A stretch of DNA of 64,000 nucleotides from Klebsiella oxytoca (GCF_009707385.1 NZ_CP046115.1:1736001-1800000); one strand, 5' to 3'; numbered from the stretch's first letter, positions 9,730 to 19,719 are shown. A program made the numbers and translations. Notes: generated by a model from the letters alone, not told the origin.

Positions 9730-11096
9730 GGCTGAACTCCTTCCGGCGTCACCTGTTCGAGATGGAAGTCAAACCGCAGCGCGTCGCTGGCTTCAATCAG
9801 GTGATAAATTGAGAACTCATACACCGGGCCGCTCTGAATATCGGAAGGCGAGAACGGGAAGGCGAGATTGCCCGCGGTCGCAATGCGATTTTCATAGCCG
9901 TAGTGCAACAGGGTAGAGCGCACCAGCGAGCAGACGCTGTTGGCGATATCTTGGGTTGGCGCAACGACATCGAGCAAAATGCCCAGTTCGTGACCAGCGG
10001 TTTTTATCGGTTCATGATTGCCCATCACGCCGTTCTTACCGTACAGATGGAAGGTCATACGGATGCTGTCATCATTCAGCGAAAGGTTGCGCGCGACGCT
10101 GGCCTGCACCTCTTCGAGAATTTTATCAATCCCGGCAATCATTATCGGGTCGCGGGTTCCGGCTATAGTCAGACAGCGAAAACCTACCTGACGCGCGCCT
10201 TCCAGCTTCAGCGCGTAGGGCGTCTCTTCGTGACGGGAACCGCTGACGTAAACCTCGCCGTCGTTCACCGCTTTGAAGCTGCATTCTTTCAGGTTCAGCA
10301 CGCCGCCGGGTCCCGGCAGAAAGTACGGATCGGACTTCTCATATAGCGTGTGCGCCGCTGCCGAGGTTTCAGTGAACTTGCGCTGCGGATTAAACGTTTT
10401 CAGCGTAAAGCCGTGGTCGTCGATAATCCCCATCGCGCAGTCGGAGCCGGATCCTGGCGTGGCGGCAATGGCCGCGCACTCGAGAATTTTGCCGCAGTGC
10501 AGGGCCAGACCTTCATCAAAGCCCTTCATGATCGGCAGCGCCGCGAAGCAGGCCGGATCGTAGGCGCGACCGCCCAGCACCACCTGCGCACCGGCCTCCA
10601 GCGCCCGCTGGAAGGGTTCGATTCCCATCTGGGCAACGATATAGGTACTCTCGGCAATTGCCTCGTGGGTCAGCGCCGGCACAAAGTCGAGAGCGGTAAT
10701 TTTGCCGTTATCCAGCGCCTGATGAACAATCTCTTTCTCGACGTCCGACGGGATCAGCGCCAGCGAGAAGGAGAGTTGCTCCTCGCGGGCGATCTCGAGG
10801 ATTATCTGCCGACACCACTCAAGATGCGGCGCCGCGCCGGATCCGCCGGCGGTGCCGATCACCACCGGAATGTTGTTTTTTACGCCAGCGACGATCATAT
10901 AGCGCAGATCGCGTTTGACTCCGGCTCTGTCGGTGAAGGGTTTACCTGCCCCCAGGTAGTGGGGGCCGGGATCGGACGAGCCGGCGTCAACGGCAATCAG
11001 ATCCGGCGACTCTTCCATGGCCTTACGAAAGCTCTCTTCCGGGAAGCCATAGCCCAGGATCGCGGTTGGCGATAAGATTTTAAAGGTACGAGCCAT
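9726..11096 (-). CDS. AtuA-like (acyclic terpene utilization, DUF1446) protein
   Basis: 456 residues with the DUF1446/AtuA pattern: ILSPTAILGYGF, DAGSSDPGPHYLG, IGTAGGSGAAPHLEW, QVVLGGRAYDPACFA, GKILECAAIAATPGSGSDC and YFLPGPGGVLNL. AtuA is named from the citronellol/geraniol pathway of Pseudomonas, but homologues occur in unrelated catabolic operons and the reaction is not settled. Here it follows methylaspartate ammonia-lyase by 3 bases and overlaps the DUF4387 gene. Since the operon has no recognisable citramalate lyase or CoA-transferase, this pair is the best candidate for handling mesaconate or citramalate (inference). Confidence 0.88.
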   Translation of the reverse strand: MARTFKILSPTAILGYGFPEESFRKAMEESPDLIAVDAGSSDPGPHYLGAGKPFTDRAGVKRDLRYMIVAGVKNNIPVVIGTAGGSGAAPHLEWCRQIILEIAREEQLSFSLALIPSDVEKEIVHQALDNGKITALDFVPALTHEAIAESTYIVAQMGIEPFQRALEAGAQVVLGGRAYDPACFAALPIMKGFDEGLALHCGKILECAAIAATPGSGSDCAMGIIDDHGFTLKTFNPQRKFTETSAAAHTLYEKSDPYFLPGPGGVLNLKECSFKAVNDGEVYVSGSRHEETPYALKLEGARQVGFRCLTIAGTRDPIMIAGIDKILEEVQASVARNLSLNDDSIRMTFHLYGKNGVMGNHEPIKTAGHELGILLDVVAPTQDIANSVCSLVRSTLLHYGYENRIATAGNLAFPFSPSDIQSGPVYEFSIYHLIEASDALRFDFHLEQVTPEGVQP

Positions 11097-11099
11097 CTT

Positions 11100-12341
11100 T
11101 TAATCCTTAGTCTGCAACAGCGCGATGGTGCGGTTCATTTCGTTAAACACGATATTGAGACCTTCATCGAAGCCCATGCCCGGCTTGATCAGCATACGCA
11201 TTGGGCGCGCGGCCAGCGCGACGTGAATGCAGGTGCGGGCGCTGATTTCGGTTTCGTTGCAGGTACCGCCCTGATAGGCTTCCATCGCGTGTTTGTTGCA
11301 GTACAGCACCGCGTCCACAATGTTATGAATACCACCGAGATCCGGCGTTTTGATTTGCACCATGTGGCAGCTACCGGCGTCGGTGAAATCCACGATATCC
11401 TGGTAGGTGTTACACCACTCGTCGGCGACAATTTTCACCCCGGAGCCCAGGCGCGTCAGTTCTTTGGTAATGGCGGTCAGCATACGGATCTGGTCCGCTT
11501 TATTACCCGCATCTACCGGGCCTTCTATGTAGAGCGGCAGGCCCTGGGCCTCTTTCTCCAGGCTGGCGATATATTCGGCGCAGCGAACGGGGTCCATATC
11601 GAAAATCAGGCCGATGGTGCCGTAGACGTCGATATGCAGCGTTGGGTGATAGCGCGGGCTGGCGCGCAGGCTTAAGATGCGGTCAGATAGCCAGCGTACG
11701 TACTCACGTAGTTTTTCACCTTGCAGACCCAGTTTCTCTTCAACGTTGTTAATCAGCGCATGCGGCAGGACGTCAACGCCTTTGAGGATCATCTTGTCAA
11801 CGGCGATGTAGCGGTCATCTCCGCTCTGACCGAATAATGGAATAGCCTCCGGAATGCACGGCAGCTGCCATTCGTCACAAATTACCTCTGCCTTCAGGCG
11901 ACCGCTGGCCAGCGCGGTGGCATCGAGCAGCGCCTGGGAAAGCCCATAGCGAACGGCGGTGTGCAGCAGATTGCCGTCAATCCGCAGCTTGTCGAAGAAG
12001 CGGGCGTTCGGCAGGAAGGTATCGACATCGCGGCCTTCCAGCAGCGGCTTAATATGATCGTTGAGGAACGGGATAAAGTTCTCCGCCAGAAACAGCGGAT
12101 CGCGGCCGCCCGCGCCGGAGTACTGGACGGCGGCGCAGTCGCCGACCGCTACCGCGCCGTTTTCCAGAATCAGCTGAACCGAAACGCATTCTCCCGCCTG
12201 GCGGATCGAGGTAAAGCCTGGCGTTACCGGCGCACCGGTATAAATAAATCCATCATGACCCGCGCCGTTTTTAATCGCCTGCTGATCGTCAAAATAGAAT
12301 GAGGAGTAGCCAGCGGTGAAAAGGGCCTGTTTAATTTTCAT
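11100..12341 (-). CDS. mal: Methylaspartate ammonia-lyase
   Basis: Enolase-superfamily lyase converting (2S,3S)-3-methylaspartate to mesaconate and ammonia. At 413 residues it has the length of the Clostridium tetanomorphum and Citrobacter enzymes. Active-site residues fall at the known positions: His194 (DVLPHALIN), metal ligands Asp238 (LHIDVYG), Glu273 (YIEGPVD) and Asp307 (KIVADEW), with Gln329 and the catalytic base Lys331 in MVQIKTPDLGG. The start overlaps the stop of the mutase E gene by one base, implying coupled translation. All features point to an active enzyme. Confidence 0.97.
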   Translation of the reverse strand: MKIKQALFTAGYSSFYFDDQQAIKNGAGHDGFIYTGAPVTPGFTSIRQAGECVSVQLILENGAVAVGDCAAVQYSGAGGRDPLFLAENFIPFLNDHIKPLLEGRDVDTFLPNARFFDKLRIDGNLLHTAVRYGLSQALLDATALASGRLKAEVICDEWQLPCIPEAIPLFGQSGDDRYIAVDKMILKGVDVLPHALINNVEEKLGLQGEKLREYVRWLSDRILSLRASPRYHPTLHIDVYGTIGLIFDMDPVRCAEYIASLEKEAQGLPLYIEGPVDAGNKADQIRMLTAITKELTRLGSGVKIVADEWCNTYQDIVDFTDAGSCHMVQIKTPDLGGIHNIVDAVLYCNKHAMEAYQGGTCNETEISARTCIHVALAARPMRMLIKPGMGFDEGLNIVFNEMNRTIALLQTKD

Positions 12342-13786
12342 TATGGTCTTCCTATTAATTTACTGTGGGATACCGCGTTGATGTCATCAACAACCATCTG
12401 GAATGAGGGTTTGCGTCCTTCAAAATGCGCACGCTCGGCGACGTAATCGTGGTGCAGGGCGAGGATGTCTTTCGGCAGCGGTACCGCACCGGCCTCGAGT
12501 ACGCGAATCGCACCAGCATTGTCGCGAACCGGCAGGATTTTGCCTGCGTTGCAGGACGCCGGGGCGAAAGGCACGTCCAGCACCCCCGCTTCAAAAGCCA
12601 GTACCGTACCGCGGGCTATATCGCCGTTGCCCAGCTCGAAAACTTTCTTCAGCACCGCGCGGACTTCGCTTTTAATCAGCTCCACTTCCTGCTCAACGGC
12701 GGCGCAGGGGAGGAATTTCTGATCGCTAACCATATTGAGCATCTGGCGAGACGCTTTCAGTCCCTGAAGATTCGCTGCTGCAGTCGGAATCCCGAACGCT
12801 TCGTGCGGGCTTTTGGTGATCACTTTGGTTGCGCCGGCCATACCGGCCACCGCTGCGCCCCAGGAGATAATAGCGAATGCTTTCGCTTCATCTTCCGGGA
12901 AGCCGCCCATCCACTGGTGGAAAACGGTGCTCAGTTCGTAATCGTCGAATCCATAGTTGCCGAAGTACTCGTGGGAGAGTTCGCGAAGGGACTGAATCGC
13001 CGCGATATCCTGCGTCAGGCTGCCAACCTGGCCGTAGCCGACGGTAATGGACTTGACGCCCTGTTCCAGCGCCAGCAGGCCTTCGATGATAGCTACCGCG
13101 TGGGACATAAACGGCGGGATCAGGGTACCGGTCAGCGGGCCGAACGGTTCGCGGTTGATGCGGATCCCGTGCTCTTCGTACAGGCCCATCAGACGGTCGC
13201 AGTACTGCCAGTCGCGAATCGATTTTTCCAGAGTGACGCGCTTGGCGTAAGGAATGTTGTAGGAGATACCGCCGCCTTCATAGCTGGTAAATCCGCTGGC
13301 CATGGAGATTTCCGCCAGCAGGCGCGCATCCGGCGTGCCGTGGCGCACCTGAACCGGTTTTTCCAGCGCTTCGGTCATCCGGCGGCAGGCTGCGACGCCG
13401 TGGTTAACCACCGGCAAACCGTTTAGTTTGGACGTTCCTGCCTCGATAGATTTCTGGATCCCCACCGCCGCCTCTTCATAGCGATTAAGACGGGTATAGG
13501 CATCGATAGTGCTGGGCAGCAGGTCACACTCTGCCTGCAGCGTTTTGAGCAGCTCAATATGTTCATCCATCAGCGCCACGCCCGCCCGGGGCTGGCTCAG
13601 GGTTTTACCTTCCTGGTCGGCCTTCAGCAGAGCGTGAGAAAAGCGTTTTTTCTCAGGAATGGTTTGCTGGTACTTCACGCCATCTTCGAAGTGCTCAACG
13701 TCTTTGCCGGTATGCCAGGTCTGCAATACCTGATGCCGCTCGGTCATGAATTCGTCGTGGGTTAATTTTTTATTTCGAAGTTCCAT
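12341..13786 (-). CDS. glmE: Glutamate mutase epsilon subunit (methylaspartate mutase E)
   Basis: Catalytic TIM-barrel subunit of adenosylcobalamin-dependent glutamate mutase; with subunit S it interconverts L-glutamate and (2S,3S)-3-methylaspartate. The 481-residue product is full length. Family motifs seen: PVVNHGVAACRRM, VRHGTPDARLLAEI, SYEGGGISYNIPYAKRV, INREPFGPLTG, TVGYGQVGSLTQDIAA, and KSPHEAFGIPTAAAN. The gene order S-L-E-mal is the classic one for this pathway. The symbols glmS/L/E or mutS/L/E are used for these genes and should not be confused with glucosamine synthase or mismatch repair. Confidence 0.96.
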   Translation of the reverse strand: MELRNKKLTHDEFMTERHQVLQTWHTGKDVEHFEDGVKYQQTIPEKKRFSHALLKADQEGKTLSQPRAGVALMDEHIELLKTLQAECDLLPSTIDAYTRLNRYEEAAVGIQKSIEAGTSKLNGLPVVNHGVAACRRMTEALEKPVQVRHGTPDARLLAEISMASGFTSYEGGGISYNIPYAKRVTLEKSIRDWQYCDRLMGLYEEHGIRINREPFGPLTGTLIPPFMSHAVAIIEGLLALEQGVKSITVGYGQVGSLTQDIAAIQSLRELSHEYFGNYGFDDYELSTVFHQWMGGFPEDEAKAFAIISWGAAVAGMAGATKVITKSPHEAFGIPTAAANLQGLKASRQMLNMVSDQKFLPCAAVEQEVELIKSEVRAVLKKVFELGNGDIARGTVLAFEAGVLDVPFAPASCNAGKILPVRDNAGAIRVLEAGAVPLPKDILALHHDYVAERAHFEGRKPSFQMVVDDINAVSHSKLIGRP

Positions 13787-13803
13787 TCGTAGCTGCCTTC
13801 ATT

Positions 13804-15192
13804 TTATAGGGTTAAACAGTGAATGCTGGTGCGGGCGGCGAGCTCGGGATAGAGTCTGGCAACGTTTGCCAGCAGCGGAAGCAGGCCTTTTGCATCGCGG
13901 TAATATTCAAACTGGGTGGGTAAGAGAATGCGTCTGCCGTCGTCGTCCAGCTCGCGGTATTTCAACCAGCTGTGGAGGGGGAACCGGCTGGCCCGGGAGA
14001 GCCATCCGCCGGAGCCCACGACTTTACGTACCGTGGTCAGATCGCGCCCCATCTGCAAATCAATGTTGCCCACGCAGGTGCAGACCTGCTTTTTGGTACC
14101 CGCATGGCGTTCGCTGGCGTAGCCGACGCACAGCCCGGCGAGGACGGTATCGAAATACTTTTCCTCCTCGTTAGCGGGCAGATAATCCGGCTGGGCAACC
14201 AGATGACGTAAATAGCGGTAAAAGGCTTCCTGACGCTGCGGCTGATGGGCAAAGACGACGTTCACCAGCTCCCGCGCGCTTTCACCGACAACCACCGCTG
14301 AGACACGCATACCGAGATCGCCTTCCACCGTGCGTTTTACAAAGGGTTCTGGCACGCCGTGCAGAACGGTATCCGGTGAGAGCGTGTTGGCGCAGGCGGA
14401 GTAGACATCGGTAGTGGCGCCGCCCATGTCGATCAGCATGAACTCTTTCCACGCGCTGTCGTAATTACTGATAGTTTTCACCAGTTCAAAGACGGTCCAC
14501 GGCGTTGGCATCGGCTCTTCGCCGGTTTCAGCAACAATAACGTCCAGGCCTTTCCCTTTGACGATGCGGGATAAAAAGAGATCGCAAATTGCCTTGCGGG
14601 CTGCGTACGGATTCGGGTGATCGAGATCGGGCAGAATGTTGTCTACCGTCGTCAGATCTTTGTGCCCAAGGATCGTCTGGACTTCGTCCTGAATATCACG
14701 GTTTCCGGCATAGATAATGGCGCAGTCGAGCTTTGACTCCGCCAGCGCGTGGGCGTTGGCCAGCCCGTAGCTCTCTTCACCGCCGTCTGTGCCGCCGGTA
14801 AACAGCAGAATATCCGGCGGCGTGGCTTCCAGTTCCTGAATATCGTGGCGATTGAGTTTGTACGAGTAGTATTGTGCGATTTTGGCTCCCGCCGAGTGAG
14901 CGGTAACTTTTGCTGATTCCAGAGTGATAGACGGCACCAGTCCCATCGCGGCGACGGCAAGGCCGCCTTTTGCTGATGAGGAGTATTTCAACGTCACGTC
15001 ACCGTTGTTCAGCAATGGGCGCGCATCGGCTACGTTGAGCACCTGGTTGAGGCTGGCAAAAAAGCCCTCGGCCAGGTGATGGGTAGTGGTCGGGGTCAGA
15101 ACGTGGTTTACCAGCGTAAGCTCATCTCCCTCCTGCGCGAAGAGGGCCGCTTTGGTCCACGTCGAGCCGATATCGACAGAGACGGTTTGCAT
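13804..15192 (-). CDS. glmL: Glutamate mutase accessory protein MutL/GlmL
   Basis: ASKHA-fold ATPase of 462 residues. Phosphate-binding signatures are visible at the N-terminus (VSVDIGSTWTKAALF) and mid-protein (MLIDMGGATTDVYS), with LLFTGGTDGG between them. Such proteins occur between the mutase subunit genes and are thought to reactivate the enzyme by exchanging damaged cobalamin, as in diol dehydratase reactivases. ATG at 15192 overlaps the glmS stop by one base (TGATG); the frame is open for a few codons further upstream, inside glmS. Confidence 0.93.
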   Translation of the reverse strand: MQTVSVDIGSTWTKAALFAQEGDELTLVNHVLTPTTTHHLAEGFFASLNQVLNVADARPLLNNGDVTLKYSSSAKGGLAVAAMGLVPSITLESAKVTAHSAGAKIAQYYSYKLNRHDIQELEATPPDILLFTGGTDGGEESYGLANAHALAESKLDCAIIYAGNRDIQDEVQTILGHKDLTTVDNILPDLDHPNPYAARKAICDLFLSRIVKGKGLDVIVAETGEEPMPTPWTVFELVKTISNYDSAWKEFMLIDMGGATTDVYSACANTLSPDTVLHGVPEPFVKRTVEGDLGMRVSAVVVGESARELVNVVFAHQPQRQEAFYRYLRHLVAQPDYLPANEEEKYFDTVLAGLCVGYASERHAGTKKQVCTCVGNIDLQMGRDLTTVRKVVGSGGWLSRASRFPLHSWLKYRELDDDGRRILLPTQFEYYRDAKGLLPLLANVARLYPELAARTSIHCLTL

Positions 15193-15641
15193 CAGATAGC
15201 CTCTTCCAGACACTGCTGTTCAATGCCATGGCGCTGGTTGATATCGTTTGCCATTAGCAGGCAGACATCTTCGAGATCGTGGCTTGGGGCAAATACGCGG
15301 TTGAAACCCATCTCTTTGAATTTAGCTTCGACGTCGGCAAAATCGTGTTTACCGACCACCAGGTTACCGCCAACATAGAGAAGAATATCGCCGATACCCC
15401 GTTCGATGCAGCGTTCGCGCAGCCCCAGGCAGTCGATGTCGCCGTGGCCGTAAATCGACGACACGACGATGGCATCCGCGCCGGTTTCAATGGCAGCATC
15501 GATGTATTCGTCCTGGCTGACCATCACGCCCAGATTGATTACGCGAAAATCATGGGCAGTAAAAACGCGGTCCAGGACTTTATTGCCTACTGCATGGCAG
15601 TCAGCACCAATGACGCCAATAACAAGTGTTGATTTCTTCAT
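15192..15641 (-). CDS. glmS: Glutamate mutase sigma subunit (cobalamin-binding)
   Basis: B12-binding subunit of glutamate mutase. 149 residues with the base-off/His-on signature D-x-H-x-x-G (Asp14, His16, Gly19), then the conserved SSIYGHG and [11 protein letters not shown] loops of the cobalamin Rossmann fold. AGAGG lies shortly upstream of the ATG. It is the first gene of the ten-gene operon, so the promoter should lie just upstream, between about 15645 and 15900. Confidence 0.96.
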   Translation of the reverse strand: MKKSTLVIGVIGADCHAVGNKVLDRVFTAHDFRVINLGVMVSQDEYIDAAIETGADAIVVSSIYGHGDIDCLGLRERCIERGIGDILLYVGGNLVVGKHDFADVEAKFKEMGFNRVFAPSHDLEDVCLLMANDINQRHGIEQQCLEEAI

Positions 15642-16514
15642 GGGTAATCCTCTGTAGGGCTGATGGTATAAAAATAAAAACGACTGCTGATATTTTGCAG
15701 CAGCTGCGTGAGCTGCCTTTTAATAGGGCTGGAGTGTCTTTGGTTCACAGGCGGGAAGCAAATGATCTATTTTCAGAATATCATTCAAAAAACTCTTATT
15801 TTAGGTTTTTGTTTATAAATATCATGTTTATCAATGTGTTATGTTGGTTTCTTATATCGTGATTTATTAATATTCATCTCTGCCAAATAAATATATTGCG
15901 ATCTTTGTGAGCAAGATCTTATTTTATTTTGGACGATTTTTTACTTTTGATAATAAAGATTAAATACATTTCTTTGAATTTTTATGTGAGCATGGTAACG
16001 GAATTTTTGCGCGGGTTTTTATATGCATAAACAGCTATTTGTAAGATTAAAGATATAAAATGACGATTTGTATGTTTTATATTTCATTTTTGTTGATGAG
16101 CGCGTTCAGGCCAGGCGAGTTCTTCCCGGCACCAGAAAAAAGCGCATGTTACAGACGCGGGTTATGAAGGGAAGGGGGACCGTCACTAGCCAAAGAAGCG
16201 GCTCAATGTGCACGGGACTTACTTGATAATGAGATAGTTACGCGAGTGTGTTAATTAAAGGTGAATATAATGATAAATGTAATAAGCAAAAAATATATGT
16301 CGACAACTTGCTAAAAAAATTCTGTGAGCTATGCGACATTATCCGTTTATGGTCACATTTTACCTGCCCGCGTCCGGCTCATTAAATTCCCCTCCGCGTT
16401 TAAATAAATGGGCTATCATTTTCAGTAACCGATGATACCGTTGAAAAACATATCGTTAACCTAGTGTTCACCAGCGTTTCACTCGGTAAACATAATTAAC
16501 ATTTAAAATGAAAA
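15642..16514. other. Long AT-rich intergenic region between divergent glmS and cydA
   Basis: Should contain the promoter of the glutamate operon (minus) and the upstream control region of cydAB (plus). A self-complementary stretch (TTTTGCAGCAGCTGCGTGAGC, around 15693-15715) sits near glmS. Most of the region is very AT-rich, but 16095-16220 is clearly GC-richer and unexplained. I looked for a cobalamin riboswitch upstream of glmS and did not find its conserved boxes. No convincing gene. Confidence 0.6.
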
Positions 16515-16528
16515 TTGATTTAAATCAA
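16515..16528. promoter_or_regulatory. FNR box in the cydAB control region
   Basis: TTGATTTAAATCAA is a perfect match to the FNR consensus TTGAT-N4-ATCAA. FNR represses cydAB under strict anaerobiosis in E. coli, where ArcA activates; the surrounding AT-rich sequence is suited to multiple ArcA sites, which I did not map. Confidence 0.85.
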
Positions 16529-16866
16529 TGTTTAAAACTTGGAAAAGATCGCGAAATGGAGTTAAATTGTCGCGGATCAAATTGACCGAAATCTGGTATT
16601 TTCGCTATAAATTGATCGCTGTCGAAAACTGCAAATTTATCACAATAAAAACCTATTTATTGTAAGGGTTTTGCAGCGTAATATAATCACGGGATCAATT
16701 TGGATGTTTTGTTAACATGTTTGTAACTTCTCAGCGCTGCCGTTTTTTTGAGTTGAGGAAACGGCAGTTCCGAGGGGAAGCAAATAAATTTGTATTGGGG
16801 CATGCGTGTGACCCTTTCTAACGGGGTTCACTCTCGGAGTCTTCATGCGATGAGCAAGGAGTCATG

Positions 16867-18435
16867 ATGTTAGATATAGTCGAACTGTCGCGCTTACAGT
16901 TTGCCTTGACCGCGATGTACCACTTCCTGTTTGTGCCGCTGACGCTTGGTATGGCGTTCCTGCTGGCCATCATGGAAACGGTCTACGTCCTTTCCGGCAA
17001 ACAGATTTATAAAGATATGACCAAGTTCTGGGGCAAGTTGTTTGGTATCAACTTTGCTCTGGGTGTCGCAACCGGTCTTACCATGGAGTTCCAGTTCGGG
17101 ACTAACTGGTCTTACTACTCTCACTACGTGGGCGATATCTTCGGTGCGCCGCTGGCCATTGAAGGTTTAATGGCCTTCTTCCTCGAATCTACCTTTGTAG
17201 GTCTGTTCTTCTTCGGTTGGGATCGTCTGGGCAAGGTTCAGCACATGGCCGTTACCTGGCTGGTGGCGCTGGGCTCCAACCTCTCGGCCCTGTGGATTCT
17301 GGTCGCTAACGGCTGGATGCAGAACCCGATTGCGTCGGACTTCAACTTTGAAACCATGCGTATGGAGATGGTCAGCTTTGCCGAGCTGGTTCTGAACCCG
17401 GTGGCTCAGGTTAAGTTCGTTCATACCGTAGCGTCTGGCTACGTGACCGGCGCGATGTTCATTCTTGCCATCAGCTCCTGGTATATGCTCAAAGGTCGCG
17501 ACTTTGCTTTTGCGAAGCGCTCTTTTGCGATTGCAGCGAGCTTCGGCATGGCGGCAATCCTCTCCGTTATCGTTCTGGGTGATGAATCCGGCTACGAAAT
17601 GGGCGACGTGCAGAAAACCAAACTGGCGGCTATTGAAGCGGAATGGGAAACTCAGCCAGCTCCGGCGGCCTTTACCCTGTTTGGTATTCCCGATCAGAAT
17701 GCGCAAGAGAACCACTTCTCGATTCAGATCCCGTATGCGCTGGGCATTATTGCGACCCGCTCTGTAGATAAGCAGGTAACCGGCCTGAAAGATCTGATGG
17801 TTCAGCACGAAGAGCGTATCCGTAACGGGATGAAAGCGTACTCGCTGCTGGAACAGCTGCGCGCGGGTTCAACCGACCAGAGCATTCGCGATCGGTTTAA
17901 CGACGTTAAGAAAGATCTTGGCTACGGTCTGCTGCTGAAACGCTATACCGAAAACGTCGCAGACGCGACGGAAGAGCAGATAGCCCTGGCAACCAAAGAC
18001 TCCATTCCTGCCGTTGCGCCGCTCTACTTCGCCTTCCGCATCATGGTGGCGTGTGGCGTGCTGATGCTGCTGATTATCGGTGCCGCTTTCTGGACCGTTA
18101 TTCGTAACCGCATTGGTGAGAAAAAATGGCTGCTGCGCGCCGCGTTCTACGGCCTGCCGCTGCCGTGGATTGCCGTTGAAGCGGGCTGGTTTGTTGCCGA
18201 GTATGGCCGTCAGCCGTGGGCTATCGGTGAGGTGCTGCCAACTGCTGTAGCGAACTCGTCGCTGACTGCGGGCGACCTGATCTTCTCAATGGTGCTGATC
18301 TGTGGCCTGTACACGCTGTTCCTGGTGGCCGAACTGTTCCTTATGTTCAAGTTTGCCCGTAAAGGACCAAGCAGCCTGAAAACCGGTCGCTATCACTTTG
18401 AACAGTCCTCTGCGGCTATTCAGTCGGCACGCTAA
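16867..18435 (+). CDS. cydA: Cytochrome bd-I ubiquinol oxidase subunit I
   Basis: Quinol-oxidising and haem-carrying subunit of the high-affinity terminal oxidase in the inner membrane. The 522-residue form starting [12 protein letters not shown] is chosen: AAGGAG at 16856-16861 is better spaced for ATG 16867 than for ATG 16864. Haem b595 ligand His19 (TAMYHFLF), the Q-loop region (residues ~250-340) and the conserved [14 protein letters not shown] segment are present. The Q-loop differs modestly from E. coli. First gene of cydABX-ybgE. Confidence 0.98.
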   Translation: MLDIVELSRLQFALTAMYHFLFVPLTLGMAFLLAIMETVYVLSGKQIYKDMTKFWGKLFGINFALGVATGLTMEFQFGTNWSYYSHYVGDIFGAPLAIEGLMAFFLESTFVGLFFFGWDRLGKVQHMAVTWLVALGSNLSALWILVANGWMQNPIASDFNFETMRMEMVSFAELVLNPVAQVKFVHTVASGYVTGAMFILAISSWYMLKGRDFAFAKRSFAIAASFGMAAILSVIVLGDESGYEMGDVQKTKLAAIEAEWETQPAPAAFTLFGIPDQNAQENHFSIQIPYALGIIATRSVDKQVTGLKDLMVQHEERIRNGMKAYSLLEQLRAGSTDQSIRDRFNDVKKDLGYGLLLKRYTENVADATEEQIALATKDSIPAVAPLYFAFRIMVACGVLMLLIIGAAFWTVIRNRIGEKKWLLRAAFYGLPLPWIAVEAGWFVAEYGRQPWAIGEVLPTAVANSSLTAGDLIFSMVLICGLYTLFLVAELFLMFKFARKGPSSLKTGRYHFEQSSAAIQSAR

Positions 18436-18450
18436 GACAGGAGTCGTCAA

Positions 18451-19590
18451 ATGATCGATTATGAAGTATTGCGTTTTATCTGGTGGCTGCTGATAGGCAT
18501 TCTGCTGATTGGTTTCGCTGTCGCCGATGGCTTCGACATGGGGGTGGGGATGCTCACCCGTTTCCTCGGTCGTAACGACACCGAGCGTCGAATTATGATC
18601 AACTCCATTGCTCCGCACTGGGACGGAAACCAGGTGTGGCTGATCACCGCGGGCGGCGCGCTGTTTGCCGCCTGGCCGATGGTCTACGCCGCAGCGTTTT
18701 CCGGCTTCTATGTGGCAATGATCCTGGTGCTGGCGTCTTTATTCTTCCGCCCGGTCGGTTTTGACTACCGCTCGAAGATTGAAGATACCCGCTGGCGTAA
18801 TATGTGGGACTGGGGCATTTTCGTCGGGAGCTTCGTGCCGCCGCTGGTGATTGGCGTGGCATTCGGCAACCTGCTGCAGGGCGTCCCGTTCCACGTAGAT
18901 GAATATCTGCGTCTGTACTACACCGGCAATTTCTTCCAGCTGCTCAATCCGTTTGGACTGCTGGCCGGTATTGTCAGCGTGGCGATGATCCTGACCCAGG
19001 GCGCGACTTATCTGCAGATGCGTACCGTTGGCGAACTGCACCTGCGCACCCGTTCCGTTTCTACGGTAGCTGCACTGGTTACGCTGGTCTGCTTCGCGCT
19101 GGCGGGCGTTTGGGTTTACTTCGGTATTGACGGCTATGTGGTGAAATCCGTACTGGATCATACTGGCCCGTCTAACCCGCTGACCAAAGAAGTTGCGCGT
19201 GAAGCCGGTGCGTGGATGGTGAACTTTAACAACATGCCAGCGCTGTGGGCGATTCCTGCTCTGGGCGTAGCGCTGCCGCTGCTGACCGTCATCTCGACTA
19301 AAGCAGATAAAGGCGCATGGGCGTTTCTGTTCTCCTCGTTGACCCTGGCGTGCATCATTCTGACCGCAGGCATCGCGATGTTCCCGTTCATTATGCCATC
19401 AAGCACGGCGATTAACGCGAGCCTGACCATGTGGGATGCGACTTCCAGCCAGCTGACGCTGAACCTGATGACTTACGTGGCGATTATCTTCGTACCGATT
19501 ATTCTGGCCTACACCGCCTGGTGTTACTGGAAAATGTTCGGTCGCATCACCCGCGAAGACATCGAAAAGAACACCCACTCGCTGTACTAA
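18451..19590 (+). CDS. cydB: Cytochrome bd-I ubiquinol oxidase subunit II
   Basis: Second structural subunit of the bd oxidase, 379 residues with eight to nine transmembrane helices. Recognised by MIDYEVLRFIWWLLIG, VADGFDMGVGML, WDGNQVWLITAGGALFAAWP and the C-terminal AYTAWCYWKMFGR. It starts 15 bases after cydA with a GGAG ribosome site and is followed by cydX after 15 bases, so the genes form one operon. Confidence 0.98.
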   Translation: MIDYEVLRFIWWLLIGILLIGFAVADGFDMGVGMLTRFLGRNDTERRIMINSIAPHWDGNQVWLITAGGALFAAWPMVYAAAFSGFYVAMILVLASLFFRPVGFDYRSKIEDTRWRNMWDWGIFVGSFVPPLVIGVAFGNLLQGVPFHVDEYLRLYYTGNFFQLLNPFGLLAGIVSVAMILTQGATYLQMRTVGELHLRTRSVSTVAALVTLVCFALAGVWVYFGIDGYVVKSVLDHTGPSNPLTKEVAREAGAWMVNFNNMPALWAIPALGVALPLLTVISTKADKGAWAFLFSSLTLACIILTAGIAMFPFIMPSSTAINASLTMWDATSSQLTLNLMTYVAIIFVPIILAYTAWCYWKMFGRITREDIEKNTHSLY

Positions 19591-19605
19591 GGTAAGGAGC
19601 TATAT

Positions 19606-19719
19606 ATGTGGTATTTCGCATGGATTTTGGGAACGCTTCTTGCTTGTGCCTTTGGGGTGATTACCGCGCTGGCGCTTGAGCAGGTGGAAGCCACCAAAGC
19701 AGGTAAAGAAGAACACTGA
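19606..19719 (+). CDS. cydX: Cytochrome bd-I small subunit CydX
   Basis: A 37-residue single-helix membrane protein (starts MWYFAWILGTLLACAFG, ends KAGKEEH) required for stable, active bd oxidase. AAGGAG precedes the ATG. Its stop TGA overlaps an ATG that in related genomes begins ybgE; here that frame runs into an ERIC element. Confidence 0.97.
   Translation: MWYFAWILGTLLACAFGVITALALEQVEATKAGKEEH

Noticed and set aside
12425..13426. Long plus-strand frame antisense to glmE (333 codons)
   Set aside because: Mirror of glmE codon structure; no ribosome site or motif.
15626..15862. 78-codon plus-strand frame starting inside glmS
   Set aside because: Begins antisense to glmS and becomes AT-driven hydrophobic sequence; no support.
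15642..16250. Cobalamin riboswitch upstream of glmS
   Set aside because: Looked for the B12 box, the GCCACTG element and the AGCC...GGAGACC block on the minus strand; none was present. A covariance-model search (Rfam RF00174) would settle it.
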